DNA of 64,000 bases from Streptomyces showdoensis (GTDB lineage: Bacteria > Actinomycetota > Actinomycetes > Streptomycetales > Streptomycetaceae): NCBI RefSeq assembly GCF_039535475.1, contig NZ_BAAAXG010000026.1:806001-870000 (forward strand), in the 5' to 3' direction. The notes beneath the pieces were generated by a model. That model saw only the letters and a program-made list of their open reading frames with translations. It had not been told where the DNA came from and did no database searches. Made by a program: the position numbers and the translations under genes. Positions 29,047-40,000 of this stretch are shown piece by piece. Positions within the stretch are counted from its first letter, which is position 1, and each line of letters begins with the position of its first letter.

Positions 29047-30164
29047 GGGTACAGGTTCTCCTTGCTGACCTCGTGCACGTGGTCGTGGTCGTGCGCGTGC
29101 CCGTGGTCGTGCGCGTGGGCCCCCGGCACGTGCGGGTCCGTCACCGGCAGCGAGGAGTCGGCGGACAGCTCCAGGTCGGAGGCCGGCCGGTTGCGGGCGA
29201 CCATCTCGGCGCCGAGCGCCGCGACCATCGCGCCGTTGTCGGTGCACAGGCCCGGCCGGGGCACCCGCAGCCGGATGCCGGCCCGCTCGCAGCGCTCCTG
29301 GGCGAGCGCCCGCAGCCGCGAGTTGGCGGCCACGCCGCCGCCGATCATCAGGTGGTCGACGCCCTCGTCCTTGCAGGCCCGGACGGCCTTGCGGGTGAGC
29401 ACGTCGACGACCGCCTCCTGGAAGGACGCGGCGACGTCCCGTACGGGCACGTCCTCGCCCGCGTTCCGCTTGGCCTCGATCCAGCGGGCCACGGCGGTCT
29501 TCAGACCGGAGAAGGAGAAGTCGTACGCGGGGTCCTTGGCGCCGGACAGGCCGCGCGGGAAGGCGATCGCCTTCGGGTCGCCCTCCTTGGCGAGCCGGTC
29601 GATGACCGGTCCGCCGGGGAAGCCGAGGTCGAGCACCCGGGCGATCTTGTCGAAGGCCTCGCCCGCGGCGTCGTCGATGGTCGCGCCCAGCGGCCGCACG
29701 TCGGAGGTGATGTCCGAGGACAGCAGCAGCGAGGAGTGGCCGCCGGAGACCAGCAGGGCCATCGTCGGCTCGGGCAGCCGGCCGTGCTCCAGCTGGTCGA
29801 CGCAGATGTGCGAGGCGAGGTGGTTGACGCCGTAGAGCGGCTTGCCGAGGGCGTACGCGTACGCCTTGGCCGCCGAGACGCCGACGAGCAGCGCGCCGGC
29901 GAGGCCGGGGCCCGCGGTGACGGCGATGCCGTCGAGGTCCTTCGGGGAGACGCCGGCGTCCTTGAGGGCGCGCTCGATCGTCGGGACCATCGCCTCCAGG
30001 TGGGCGCGGGAGGCGATCTCGGGCACGACGCCGCCGAAGCGGGCGTGGGTGTCGACGCTGGAGGCGACGGCGTCCGCGAGGAGGGTGGTCCCGTGGACGA
30101 TGCCGACGCCGGTCTCGTCGCAGGAGGTCTCGATGCCGAGTACGAGCGGTTCGTCAGCAGCCAT
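29043..30164 (-). CDS. tsaD: tRNA N6-adenosine threonylcarbamoyltransferase TsaD
   Basis: 373 residues. Transfers the threonylcarbamoyl group to A37 of ANN-decoding tRNAs as part of TsaB-TsaD-TsaE. Motifs: [16 protein letters not shown] (ASKHA N-terminal), the metal-binding His pair in [17 protein letters not shown], and [15 protein letters not shown]. The C terminus carries an unusual metal-binding-like tail, [16 protein letters not shown], with His at every second position, absent from the core family. It overlaps rimI by 11 nt. Confidence 0.97.
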   Translation of the reverse strand: MAADEPLVLGIETSCDETGVGIVHGTTLLADAVASSVDTHARFGGVVPEIASRAHLEAMVPTIERALKDAGVSPKDLDGIAVTAGPGLAGALLVGVSAAKAYAYALGKPLYGVNHLASHICVDQLEHGRLPEPTMALLVSGGHSSLLLSSDITSDVRPLGATIDDAAGEAFDKIARVLDLGFPGGPVIDRLAKEGDPKAIAFPRGLSGAKDPAYDFSFSGLKTAVARWIEAKRNAGEDVPVRDVAASFQEAVVDVLTRKAVRACKDEGVDHLMIGGGVAANSRLRALAQERCERAGIRLRVPRPGLCTDNGAMVAALGAEMVARNRPASDLELSADSSLPVTDPHVPGAHAHDHGHAHDHDHVHEVSKENLYP

Positions 30165-30648
30165 CAGAATCAGTCTCAGTTCCTTGAACGGTCAGTCGCA
30201 TCACGAGCGCGTCCACGTTTCCGGGCTGGTAGTAGCCGCGCCGGAAACCGATGGGCTCGAAGCCGAAGCGCTCGTAGAGCTTCTGGGCCCGGGTGTTGTC
30301 CACGCGCACTTCGAGCAGGACCTCGTCGCACTCGAAGGCCGTGGCGTGCTGGAGCAGGTCGGTGAGGAGGCGCCCGCCGAGGCCGCTGCCCCACTGGTCA
30401 CGGGCGACGGCGATGGTCTGGACGTCGCCGAGGCCACCGGCCGCGGCGAGTCCCGCGTACCCGGCGATCCGGCCGTGCGCGTCCTCGGCCACCACGTAGC
30501 GCCGGGTCGCGCGCGGCCCGCGGGCGTGCGCGAGCTCCGACCAGAACATCCCCTCGGACCAGGCGTCCTCGGGGAACAGCTCCGCTTCCAGGGTGAGCAC
30601 GGGGCCGATGTCCCACCAGCGCATCTCGCGCAGGGTCACGCCGCTCAC
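30154..30648 (-). CDS. rimI: Ribosomal protein S18-alanine N-acetyltransferase RimI
   Basis: 164 residues of GNAT fold. Acetyl-CoA site segment [16 protein letters not shown] and the C-terminal [30 protein letters not shown] are diagnostic. GTG start overlaps the tsaB stop by 4 nt. RimI acetylates the N-terminal alanine of S18; it lies between tsaB and tsaD in most actinobacteria. Confidence 0.95.
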   Translation of the reverse strand: MSGVTLREMRWWDIGPVLTLEAELFPEDAWSEGMFWSELAHARGPRATRRYVVAEDAHGRIAGYAGLAAAGGLGDVQTIAVARDQWGSGLGGRLLTDLLQHATAFECDEVLLEVRVDNTRAQKLYERFGFEPIGFRRGYYQPGNVDALVMRLTVQGTETDSDGC

Positions 30649-31301
30649 TTCGGCGTGACCACCTTGTAGTTCTTGGGCACCTGCGCGTCGGGGCGGCGCA
30701 GGTACATCGGCCGCGGGTCGAGGAAGCCGCCCCCGCCCGCGGCGAGCCGCTCGGCCGCGAGGGCGGCGAGCGCGGCGGCGGACTGGTGCTCGGGGTCGCG
30801 GGCGTCGGGGAACGCCTCCGGGTACAGCCGGGCGCCGGCGCCGACCACGGGCAGTCCGGCGAGCTGCCCGGCGATCTCGGCGGGCCGGTCGACGGCGGCG
30901 TCGGTCACGCGGGTGCGGGCGTCGGCGTAGCGGGCCCAGTAGACCTCCTTGCGGCGCGCGTCCGTCGCGACGGCGAACGGCTCCTCGATCCCGGAGGCGT
31001 ACGCGAGCCCGTCCAGGGTGCACAGGCCGTGCACCGGCACCCCGAGCGCGGAGGAGAAGGAGGCGGCGGTGACCAGGCCGACGCGCAGACCGGTGTACGG
31101 GCCGGGGCCGACGCCGACCACGATGCCGGTCACCGCGTCCAGCTTCAGCCCGGCCTCCTTCAGGACCCGGTCGACGGCGGGCAGTAGCAGCTCCCCGTGC
31201 CGGCGGGCGTCGACCTGGCTCGACGCGGCGACGACGGAGTCCCCGTCGTGCAGGGCGACGGTGACGGCGGGGGTGGCGGTATCCATGGCGAGCAAGAGCA
31301 C
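30645..31301 (-). CDS. tsaB: TsaB, dimerisation partner of TsaD
   Basis: 218 residues of ASKHA fold: LLLAMDTATPAVTVAL, GVGPGPYTGLRVGL. TsaB is inactive itself but forms the scaffold for TsaD in t6A synthesis. A -10-like TAGGCT (31313-31308) lies 6 nt before the GTG start, so the transcript of the tsaB-rimI-tsaD operon is probably leaderless. Confidence 0.96.
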   Translation of the reverse strand: MLLLAMDTATPAVTVALHDGDSVVAASSQVDARRHGELLLPAVDRVLKEAGLKLDAVTGIVVGVGPGPYTGLRVGLVTAASFSSALGVPVHGLCTLDGLAYASGIEEPFAVATDARRKEVYWARYADARTRVTDAAVDRPAEIAGQLAGLPVVGAGARLYPEAFPDARDPEHQSAAALAALAAERLAAGGGGFLDPRPMYLRRPDAQVPKNYKVVTPK

Positions 31302-31421
31302 GCGAACAGCCTACGGCGCCGGAGCGCAGGGCGTGTCCGGCGTACGGCGCCCCGCCCGCACCGGGCGGCGGCTGCTACGGTCAGGCACCGATACGTACGT
31401 ACGACAGAAGGTGGGCGCACG

Positions 31422-31988
31422 GTGGCAAGGAGCAGCTCGGGATTCGTGGCCGGGCTCACCGCGGCCGCGGTGGCCGTGATCGGCTTCCTCGCCTACCAGG
31501 CCCAGGCCGTCGCGCCCTCGCCCGCCGAACTGGCGGCCAAGCCGCAGGCGCCGAGCTCGGCCCCCGCGGCCACCGCGAGCAACACCCCGAAGCCCCGGAA
31601 GGACCCGCTGGCGCTGCCCGCGGGCTCCGGTACCGGCGAGCGGGTGGTCTACGCCCTGGCCGACCGCCGGGTGTGGCTGGTGGACGAGAAGAACCAGGTC
31701 ACCCACACCTTCTCGGTGATGCCCAGCACGGTCTCGCCGCCGCCCGGCGCGTACGCGGTGACCTCGCGCTCGGGCGCGGTGCGCGGCTCGGACGGCGTGG
31801 CGATCGAGCACGTGGTGCGCTTCGCGACCGTCCAGGACGTGTCGATCGGCTTCAGCGCGGCGGTGGACGGCTCGACGCCGAAGCCGGACCCGTCGAAGAA
31901 GACCGGCGGCGTGCGGATGAAGCGGGCGGACGGCGACGCGCTGTGGACCTTCGCGGTGATCGGCCAGAAGGTCGTCGTCGTCGCGTAG
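31422..31988 (+). CDS. Membrane-anchored LD-transpeptidase-like protein lacking the catalytic Cys
   Basis: 188 residues. A membrane helix at ~8-28 (GLTAAAVAVIGFLAYQAQ), a Pro/Ala-rich linker to ~70, then a region that follows the YkuD pattern: RVVYALADRRVWLVDEKNQVTHTFSV, PPPGAYAVTSRSG, and KKTGGVRMKRADGDAL. In active enzymes the last segment is SHGC(I/V)R(M/L); here His and Cys are replaced (TGGVRM, 161-166). It should therefore not cross-link peptidoglycan and may bind it or a partner. GTG start at 31422. Divergent from tsaB. Confidence 0.65.
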   Translation: MARSSSGFVAGLTAAAVAVIGFLAYQAQAVAPSPAELAAKPQAPSSAPAATASNTPKPRKDPLALPAGSGTGERVVYALADRRVWLVDEKNQVTHTFSVMPSTVSPPPGAYAVTSRSGAVRGSDGVAIEHVVRFATVQDVSIGFSAAVDGSTPKPDPSKKTGGVRMKRADGDALWTFAVIGQKVVVVA

Positions 31989-32010
31989 CCGGGGCCCGCT
32001 CCCGCGGGGC

Positions 32011-32184
32011 CTACGCGGCCTCGTCGTGGGCCGCGGCCGCGCGCTGCTCCGGCTCGTCCGGTGCCACGGGCTCGCGCGGCGGGGTCGACACGGCGCTGGC
32101 CGCGGCGCAGGAGGCCAGCAGGTCTCTCATCGAGACGCTGTCCGCGGTGCGGTCCATCCGTGCGGCGTGCTCCGGCGTCGCCAT
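32011..32184 (-). CDS. 57-residue protein behind an iron box, function unknown
   Basis: A short gene encoding MATPEHAARMDRTADSVS followed by MRDLLASCAAASAV and an acidic/Ala-rich tail. The ATG (32184) has GGGAGG 5 nt upstream, a good ribosome site. Directly before it is a 19-bp iron-box-like sequence. No known domain. A single cysteine sits in LASCAAASAV. It lies between tsaE and the LD-transpeptidase-like gene. Confidence 0.7.
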   Translation of the reverse strand: MATPEHAARMDRTADSVSMRDLLASCAAASAVSTPPREPVAPDEPEQRAAAAHDEAA

Positions 32185-32195
32185 GAATGCCTCCC

Positions 32196-32214
32196 GTAGG
32201 TTAGGTACACCTAA
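32196..32214 (-). promoter_or_regulatory. Iron box (DmdR1/DtxR-type operator)
   Basis: GTAGGTTAGGTACACCTAA matches the Streptomyces desferrioxamine iron box TTAGGTTAGGCTCACCTAA at 16 of 19 positions. It also contains GGTTAGGT-AC-ACCTAACC (32199-32216), an inverted repeat. It abuts the ribosome site of the 57-codon gene, so repressor binding with Fe2+ would block its expression. Confidence 0.7.
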
Positions 32215-32294
32215 CCAGCTCGTGATTCCATGTGACCACGGCGCGGAGCACTGACGCAACATTTTCCCGACACGTTGTCGGAACCTACGTACGT

Positions 32295-32822
32295 TCAGCC
32301 CAGCAGCAGGTCCTCCTCGGCCCAGCGGGCGCCGATCCCGTTCAGCACCACGGTCCGCCGGTCGTCCGCCGCTTCTTCGGCGTTCTCGGCGTTCTCCGGG
32401 GTCCCGGGGGTCCCGACCACCCGGTGGATCAGCACGTGCAGCCGGTCGTCCGCGAGCTCCTCGACCTTGCCGTCGCCCCACTCGACCACCACGACCGAGT
32501 CCGGCAGCGACACGTCGAGGTCCAGGTCCTCCATCTCGTCGAGGCCGCCGCCCAGGCGGTACGCGTCGACGTGGACCAGCGCCGGGCCGCCGACCAGCGA
32601 GGGGTGCACGCGCGCGATGACGAAGGTCGGCGAGGTCACCGCCCCGCGGACGCCCAGGCCCTCGCCGAGCCCGCGGGTGAGCGTGGTCTTCCCCGCGCCG
32701 AGCTCGCCGGTGAGCATCACGAGGTCGCCGGGGCGCAGCAGTTTCGCGAGCCGGCGGCCGAGCTCCTGCATGCGCTCGGGCGAGTCGATGTCGAGGGTGG
32801 CCTGGATGTGCGGAGTGTCCAT
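32295..32822 (-). CDS. tsaE: tRNA threonylcarbamoyladenosine biosynthesis ATPase TsaE
   Basis: 175 residues. Walker A GELGAGKTT (~39-47), SPTFVIARVH, HVDAYRLGG and VVVEWGDGKVEEL are family motifs. TsaE binds TsaB-TsaD and hydrolyses ATP to reset the complex. The C-terminal extension with a Glu/Asn/Ala-rich stretch (TPENAENAEEAADD) is lineage-specific. Downstream of the hydrolase gene, gap 14 nt. Confidence 0.95.
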   Translation of the reverse strand: MDTPHIQATLDIDSPERMQELGRRLAKLLRPGDLVMLTGELGAGKTTLTRGLGEGLGVRGAVTSPTFVIARVHPSLVGGPALVHVDAYRLGGGLDEMEDLDLDVSLPDSVVVVEWGDGKVEELADDRLHVLIHRVVGTPGTPENAENAEEAADDRRTVVLNGIGARWAEEDLLLG

Positions 32823-32836
32823 GGCCGCCAACTTAC

Positions 32837-33991
32837 CTACCCGCCGACGGGCCGGCCGCCGACGGCGACCGCTCCCACCCTCCCGAGGAGGTCGGCGAGC
32901 CGGTCGGTGACCGCCTCGGGGTGCTCCAGCATCACCAGGTGCCCGGCGTCCGGCACGATCACCAGCTCCGCCTCCGGCAGCAGGTCGGCGATGGCCTCGG
33001 TGTGCGAGCCGGGCGTGACCAGGTCGCGGTCGCCGGCCAGCGCCAGCACGGGCAGCTCGCGGAAGGCCGCCAGCGCCGCCGTCTTGTCGTGCTCGACGAA
33101 GGCCGGGTAGAACTCGGCGACCACGTCGATCGGGGTCGACTCGATCATCCGCTCCGCGAACCGGACGACCGCCGGGTCCACGTCCTTCGAGGAGAAGGAG
33201 TACTTCTTGATCAGCCCGGCGAAGAGGTCGGCGGTGGCCCGCCGGCCGCGCTCCACCAGCTCCGCCTGCGAGCCGAGCGCCCGCAGCACCCCGGGCAGCA
33301 CCCGGCGCACGGCGTTGACCCCGGCGATCGGCAGCCCGTAGCTGATCTCGCCCAGCCGCCCGGCCGAGGTCCCCACGAAGGCCGCGCCGACCACCCGCTC
33401 GCGCACCAGCTCCGGGTACCGGTCGGCCAGCGCCATCATCGTCATGCCGCCCATGGAGTGCCCGACCAGGACCAGCGGGCCCTCGGGCGCGGCGGCGTCG
33501 AGCACGGCCTTGAGGTCCTCGCCCAGCCGGTCGATGGAGACCGGCACCCCGTCCGGCCCCGCCTGCTCGACCCCGCGGCCGGACCGCCCGTGGCTGCGCT
33601 GGTCCCAGTAGACGGTGCGGACCAGACCCCGCAGGGCGGCCCGCTGGAAGTGCCAGGAGTCCTGGTTGAGGCAGTAGCCGTGGCTGAAGACGACGGTGAC
33701 GGGCGCGGGCGCCTTCCGCCCGAAGAGCCGCCGCCTGCGCGGCGCGGGCGCGTCGCCCTCGACCTCGTCGACCTCGAAGTAGAGGCGGGTGGAGTCGTCG
33801 GCCACCGCCCAGCCCGGGGCGGAGCGCAGCGCCCCGTAGGGGCCCTCGGCGTCCAGCGCCAGCCGGGCCTTCTCCCGTACCGAACGCCCGACGGTCAGCC
33901 GCTCGACCGCGACGCCGGCGGCGGCCCCGGCCGCGAGCACGCCGATCGCGGCACCGGCCCAGCCGGCCCGCCGCCAGGTCTCGTCGCCCAC
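32837..33991 (-). CDS. Alpha/beta-hydrolase with N-terminal membrane segment
   Basis: 384 residues. A hydrophobic segment (GWAGAAIGVLAAGAAAGVA) anchors a hydrolase domain with the oxyanion HGYCLNQ, YWDQRSHGRS, nucleophile elbow VGHSMGGM, catalytic acid in LALAGDRD and the C-terminal His in PDAGHLVMLEHPE. It lies between alr and tsaE, as in mycobacteria. The substrate is unknown; a lipid or ester at the membrane is plausible. GTG start after AGGGCGGTC. Confidence 0.9.
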   Translation of the reverse strand: MGDETWRRAGWAGAAIGVLAAGAAAGVAVERLTVGRSVREKARLALDAEGPYGALRSAPGWAVADDSTRLYFEVDEVEGDAPAPRRRRLFGRKAPAPVTVVFSHGYCLNQDSWHFQRAALRGLVRTVYWDQRSHGRSGRGVEQAGPDGVPVSIDRLGEDLKAVLDAAAPEGPLVLVGHSMGGMTMMALADRYPELVRERVVGAAFVGTSAGRLGEISYGLPIAGVNAVRRVLPGVLRALGSQAELVERGRRATADLFAGLIKKYSFSSKDVDPAVVRFAERMIESTPIDVVAEFYPAFVEHDKTAALAAFRELPVLALAGDRDLVTPGSHTEAIADLLPEAELVIVPDAGHLVMLEHPEAVTDRLADLLGRVGAVAVGGRPVGG

Positions 33992-34008
33992 GACCGCCCT
34001 CCCCCTCG

Positions 34009-35157
34009 TTACTCGCCCAGGTAGACGCGCGGGACGCGCGCGCCGATCCGGGTGACGATCTCGTACGCGATGGTGTCGGCCGCGTCGGCCCAGTCCTGGG
34101 CCGTCGGCTCGCCCCGGTCGCCGGGTCCGAAGAGCACCGCCTCGGTGCCGGGCGCGGGCCGGTCGCCGCCGAGGTCCACGACGAACTGGTCCATGGCGAC
34201 CCGCCCGGCCACCGTACGGACCCGGCCGTCGACGAGCACCGGACCGCGCCCGGAGGCGTGCCGCGGGATCCCGTCCGCGTACCCCAGCGGGACAAGGCCG
34301 AGGGTGGTGTCGCCGGAGGTCACGTAGTGGTGCCCGTAGGACACCCCGTGCCCGCCCGGCACGTCCTTGACCAGGGCGACACTCGCCTTGAGGCTCATCA
34401 CCGGCCGCAGCCCCAGCTCGGCGGAGGTGCCGACCTCGGGCGCGGGCGAGACGCCGTACATGGCGATGCCCGGCCGGACCAGGTCGAAGTGCGCCTCGGG
34501 CAGGGTCAGGGTGGCGGGCGAGTTGGCGATGTGCCGCACCTCGGGCTCGACCCCGGCCTTCTCGGCGAAGTCCAGCATGGTGCGGAACACGTCGAGCTGG
34601 GCGGCGATCGACGGGTGCCCCGGCTCGTCCGCGCAGGCGAAGTGCGACCAGAGCCCGGTCACCTTGACCAGCCCCTGCGCCTCGGCCTTGAGCGCCTCGG
34701 TGACGAGCTCCGGCCAGTCCGCGGGCTGGCAGCCGTTGCGGCCGAGCCCGGTGTCGGCCTTGAGCTGGATCCGCGCCCGGCGGCCGGTCTCCCGGGCCGC
34801 CTCCACGACCTCGGTCAGCGCCCACAGGCCGCTCACCGACATGTCGAGCCCGGCCTCGATGCCCTCCGCCCACGGGTCGCCCGGCGTCCACAGCCAGCAC
34901 ATGATCCGCACGTCCAGCAGACCGGCCGCCCGCAGCGCCAGCGCCTCCTGCGGTGTCGCCGTCCCGACCCAGGTCGCCCCCGCCTCGACGGCGGCCCGGG
35001 CGCAGCGCAGGGCGCCGTGCCCGTACGCGTCGGCCTTGACCACGGCCATGATCTGAACGTGCGGATCGACCCTGGCGCGCAGCGTGCGGACGTTCGCACG
35101 CAGCGCACCGAGGTCGATCTCGGCGCGGGCTCGGCGGGGCTGTGGTGTCTCAGTCAT
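34009..35157 (-). CDS. alr: Alanine racemase
   Basis: 382 residues, PLP-dependent. PLP lysine K41 in VVKADAYGHG; catalytic Tyr274 in GVSYGHHYV from the other chain; RPGIAMYGVSP, GYADG and VDLGG motifs. Makes D-Ala for peptidoglycan. The ATG at 35157 gives the usual N terminus; an upstream in-frame extension to 35193 adds a non-family stretch. It lies just downstream of an LD-transpeptidase gene. Confidence 0.97.
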   Translation of the reverse strand: MTETPQPRRARAEIDLGALRANVRTLRARVDPHVQIMAVVKADAYGHGALRCARAAVEAGATWVGTATPQEALALRAAGLLDVRIMCWLWTPGDPWAEGIEAGLDMSVSGLWALTEVVEAARETGRRARIQLKADTGLGRNGCQPADWPELVTEALKAEAQGLVKVTGLWSHFACADEPGHPSIAAQLDVFRTMLDFAEKAGVEPEVRHIANSPATLTLPEAHFDLVRPGIAMYGVSPAPEVGTSAELGLRPVMSLKASVALVKDVPGGHGVSYGHHYVTSGDTTLGLVPLGYADGIPRHASGRGPVLVDGRVRTVAGRVAMDQFVVDLGGDRPAPGTEAVLFGPGDRGEPTAQDWADAADTIAYEIVTRIGARVPRVYLGE

Positions 35158-35189
35158 CGCCGCCCAGTCTCTCAGGTCCCCGGCCCGCC

Positions 35190-36047
35190 TCACCCTTCCG
35201 GCCGCTTGCCCCAGACGTAGACCCGGTCACCCTTGCGCAGCGCACCCCACAGCCGCTTGGCGTCGGCGTGGCCCAGATTCACGCAGCCGCGGCTCCCGCC
35301 GGGCGTGGCGATCTGCCCGTAGACGGCGTGGAAGGCCTGGCCGCCGCTGAAGAACTGGGCGTACGGCATGGGCGTGTCGTAGATGGACGACCAGTGGTCC
35401 TTGTGCCGCCAGTAGACCTCGTGCCAGCCGGTCCTGGTCCGGTACCCGGGCCGCCCGCTGCGCACGTTCACCACCGCGTACGTGACCTTCTTCCCCTTCT
35501 GCACCCACATCAGCTCGCGGTCGAGGTCGACGCAGGCCACGGTGTACGCGCGCACCGGGCACCTCCCTGCGGCGTTGGGGTTCCCGCGGGCGGCGAGCAG
35601 CTCGGCCCGGCCCCAGGTGACGGGACCGGCGTAGCCGACGGCCGGTTTGATCTTCTCCCGGCGCTGGAACGCCCGGATCGCCCTGCAGTCCGCCGCGGAC
35701 TGCTTCCCGTCCGCCTTCAGCCGCAGCAGCCGTTCGACCCGTCGCTGGTGGGGCCCCGTCCTCGCGGTGCAGGAGGCCCCGACGGCGCTGCGCGGCAGGT
35801 ACTCGACGAGCTCGTCCACCTCCGCCTCGGGCACCGGCACCGGCACCTCCCCGTCCGGCGGGAGCGGCGGCAGCACCTGGTCGGGCGTGTCCATCGGGTA
35901 CTCGGCCCGCGCGGCCCCGACCCCGCCCGGCAGCAAGGGCTCGGCGGGCCCGGGACCGTCGGCGAGGGCGAGCGGCGGGGGTACGAGGGCCAGGGCGAGC
36001 ACCAGCACGGCGACGCCGCGGCGGCGTCCTCTTCTCCATCTGATCAC
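35190..36047 (-). CDS. LD-transpeptidase (YkuD family) with signal peptide
   Basis: 285 residues. Sec-type N terminus (arginine-rich start, then VAVLVLALALVPPPLALAD). A Pro/acidic linker leads to a peptidoglycan-binding-like part (~100-150, CRAIRAFQRREKIKPAVGYAGPVTWG) and the catalytic YkuD domain with His240 (QAFHAV) and Cys255 in GSRGCVNL. Forms 3-3 crosslinks. Arg replaces the His of the usual SHGC motif, as in some actinobacterial members. Upstream of alr. Confidence 0.92.
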   Translation of the reverse strand: MIRWRRGRRRGVAVLVLALALVPPPLALADGPGPAEPLLPGGVGAARAEYPMDTPDQVLPPLPPDGEVPVPVPEAEVDELVEYLPRSAVGASCTARTGPHQRRVERLLRLKADGKQSAADCRAIRAFQRREKIKPAVGYAGPVTWGRAELLAARGNPNAAGRCPVRAYTVACVDLDRELMWVQKGKKVTYAVVNVRSGRPGYRTRTGWHEVYWRHKDHWSSIYDTPMPYAQFFSGGQAFHAVYGQIATPGGSRGCVNLGHADAKRLWGALRKGDRVYVWGKRPEG

Positions 36048-36159
36048 CCGCCCATCCCACGCCGCCCCGCCCCCGGCCGCCTGCGCTGCGCCCCCTGCGG
36101 ACCAACACGTTCCGCCGACTGGCGGGCCCGGGGGGGGCTCCCCCGCGTGGACGCCCCGC

Positions 36160-37600
36160 TCAGCCGCCCGTCACGTCCCGCCAGGCCCCCGGCAGCGCCG
36201 CCGCCACGTCGCCGGCGGACACCGGCGCGCCCCGGGCGGCCCGGCGGGCCGCGAGGCCGTGGAGGTAGGCGGCGGCGGAGGCCGCGTCCGGCGCGGGCAG
36301 GCCCGCGGCCAGGAGGGAGCCCGCGAGGCCGGACAGGACGTCGCCGCTGCCCGCCGTGGCGAGCCAGGACGTGCCCGTCGGGTTCACCCGGACCGGGCCG
36401 GTGCCGCCCGCCCCGCACACCAGCGTCGTCGAGCCCTTCAGCAGCACCGTCGCGCCGAACCGGGCCGCCAGGGCGCGGACGGCCGCGAGCCGGCCCGCCT
36501 CGACCTCCTCCCGGGAGACGCCGAGCAGCGCCGCCGCCTCGCCCGCGTGCGGGGTGAGCAGGGTGGCGGCGCCCCGGGCCCGCACCGCCTCCGGGGACAG
36601 GTCGCGCAGGCCGTCGGCGTCGACCAGGACCGGGACGTCCGTCGCCAGCACCTCCGGCACGCCCGGCCCGTCGCCGAGGCCGGGCCCGACGACCCAGGCC
36701 TGGACCCGGCCCGCCTTCGCCGGGGGCCCCCGCGTGCACGAGCGTCTCGGGGCGGGCGGCGATCACCGCGTCGCCGGCCGGCCCCACGTACCGGACCGCG
36801 CCCGCGCCGCCGCGCAGCGCGCCCTCGACGGCGAGGACGGCGGCGCCCGGGTAGCGGGCGGAGCCGGCGACGAGGCCGACGACCCCGCGCCGGTACTTGT
36901 CGCTCTCGGCCCCCGGCACCGGCAGCATCCGCGCCAGGTCCTCGTGCTGGAGCGCCTCCAGCTCGGGGACCGAGGGCAGGGAGGCGCCGAGCCCGATGTC
37001 GACGAGCCGCAACGCGCCCGCGTACTCCCGCGCCGGGTCGACGAGCAGACCCGGCTTGTACGTGCCGAAGGTGACGGTCGCGTCGGCCCGCAGCGCCTCC
37101 CCGGTCACCTCGCCGGTGTCCGCGTCGACCCCGCTCGGCAGGTCGACGGCGACGACGACCGCGTCGGAGCCGCGCGCCGCCCGGGCGACCGGTACGGCGT
37201 CGGGCCGCAGCCCGCCCCGCCCGCCGATCCCGGTGATCCCGTCGAGGACGAGGTCGGCGACGGCCAGCACCTCGTAGGGGTCGTCGTGCTCGCCGACGAC
37301 CCGGCCGCCCGCCGCGCGCAGGGCGGCGAGCCCGCCCTCGTGGGCCCGCGCCCCGAGCAGGACGGCCGCCACCCCGGCCCCGCGCCGGGCGAGCCGGGCC
37401 CCGGCGTAGAGGGCGTCGCCCCCGTTGTCGCCGCTCCCGACGAGGAGCACCACCCGGGCCCCGTACACCCGGGGCAGCAGCGTGCGGCAGGCGGCGGCGA
37501 GCCCGGCCGCGGCCCGCTGCATGAGGGCGCCCTCCGGCAGCCGGGCCATCAGTTCGGCCTCGGCGGCCCGTACGGTCTCCACGCGGTAAGCGGTACGCAT
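36160..37600 (-). pseudogene. nnr: NAD(P)H-hydrate epimerase/dehydratase Nnr with frameshift
   Basis: The N-terminal epimerase (YjeF_N) is intact: VVLLVGSGDNGGDALYAG, LVLDGITGIGG, VAVDLPSGVDADTGEV. After ARPETLVHAG the reading frame changes at GGGGGCCCCC (36722-36731) and the ADP-dependent dehydratase continues in another frame (VPVLVDADGLRDL, LTPHAGEAAALLG, NPTGTSWLATAGSGDVLSG) to the stop at 36160. Removing one base from the run restores AGPPAKAGRVQAWVVGPGLGDG and a ~480-residue bifunctional protein that repairs hydrated NAD(P)H. A homopolymer sequencing error or a recent mutation are both possible. The ATG at 37600 has GGAGAGG 9 nt upstream. Confidence 0.85.
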
Positions 37601-37735
37601 GGCACCCACCCTCTCCGCTCCGCGCGCCGCCCGCCACCCTCGGGCCGGTCCCGCGGGAGGGCGGCCCGAGCCATCTCCGGCATGATCCGGAAGCCAGGGC
37701 CCGGACCGGGCCCGGCCTCATCCGGAAGACAGGGC

Positions 37736-38104
37736 CTAGCCCTCCGCGATCACCACGGCCGAGGCCACGCCCGCGTCGTGACTGAGGGACACGTGCCAGT
37801 GCCGCACCCCGAGCTCGGCCGCCCGCGCGGCCACCGTCCCGCGCACCCGCAGCCGCGGCTGCCCGGTGTCCTCGACGTACACCTCGGCGTCCGTCCAGTG
37901 CAGCCCCGCCGGGGCGCCGAGCGCCTTCGCGACGGCCTCCTTGGCGGCGAAGCGGACCGCCAGCGAGGCGGTCCCCCGCCGCTCCCCGCTCGGCAGCAGC
38001 AGCTCGCGCTCGACGAAGAGGCGCTGCAGCAGCCCCGGCGTCCGTTCGATCGACGCGGCGAACCGGTCGATCTCCGCCACGTCGATCCCCACCCCGATGA
38101 TCAT
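37736..38104 (-). CDS. acpS: Holo-[acyl-carrier-protein] synthase
   Basis: 122 residues. Transfers 4'-phosphopantetheine from CoA to ACP serines. [12 protein letters not shown] holds the metal-binding Asp; [14 protein letters not shown] holds the second acidic ligand; [20 protein letters not shown] ends the protein. A GTG at 38116 overlapping the glmS stop would add VSGQ; ATG 38104 matches relatives. The trimeric AcpS family supports fatty acid and probably polyketide ACPs. Confidence 0.95.
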   Translation of the reverse strand: MIIGVGIDVAEIDRFAASIERTPGLLQRLFVERELLLPSGERRGTASLAVRFAAKEAVAKALGAPAGLHWTDAEVYVEDTGQPRLRVRGTVAARAAELGVRHWHVSLSHDAGVASAVVIAEG

Positions 38105-38112
38105 CTGTCCAC

Positions 38113-39960
<1,848 letters not shown>

Positions 39961-40000
39961 ACCGCGCAGCCTACGACCCGACGGCCCCCGCCGTCCGGAC

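Noticed and set aside
32267..32281. CCGACA-CGT-TGTCGG as an intrinsic terminator after tsaE
   Set aside because: Only a 6-bp stem, and on the minus strand an A-run, not a U-run, follows. It could still pair, but support is weak.
36044..36720. Continuation of the nnr epimerase frame to 36044
   Set aside because: After the G5C5 run this frame is Arg/Pro/Gly-rich and lacks any dehydratase motif; the real continuation is in the other frame.
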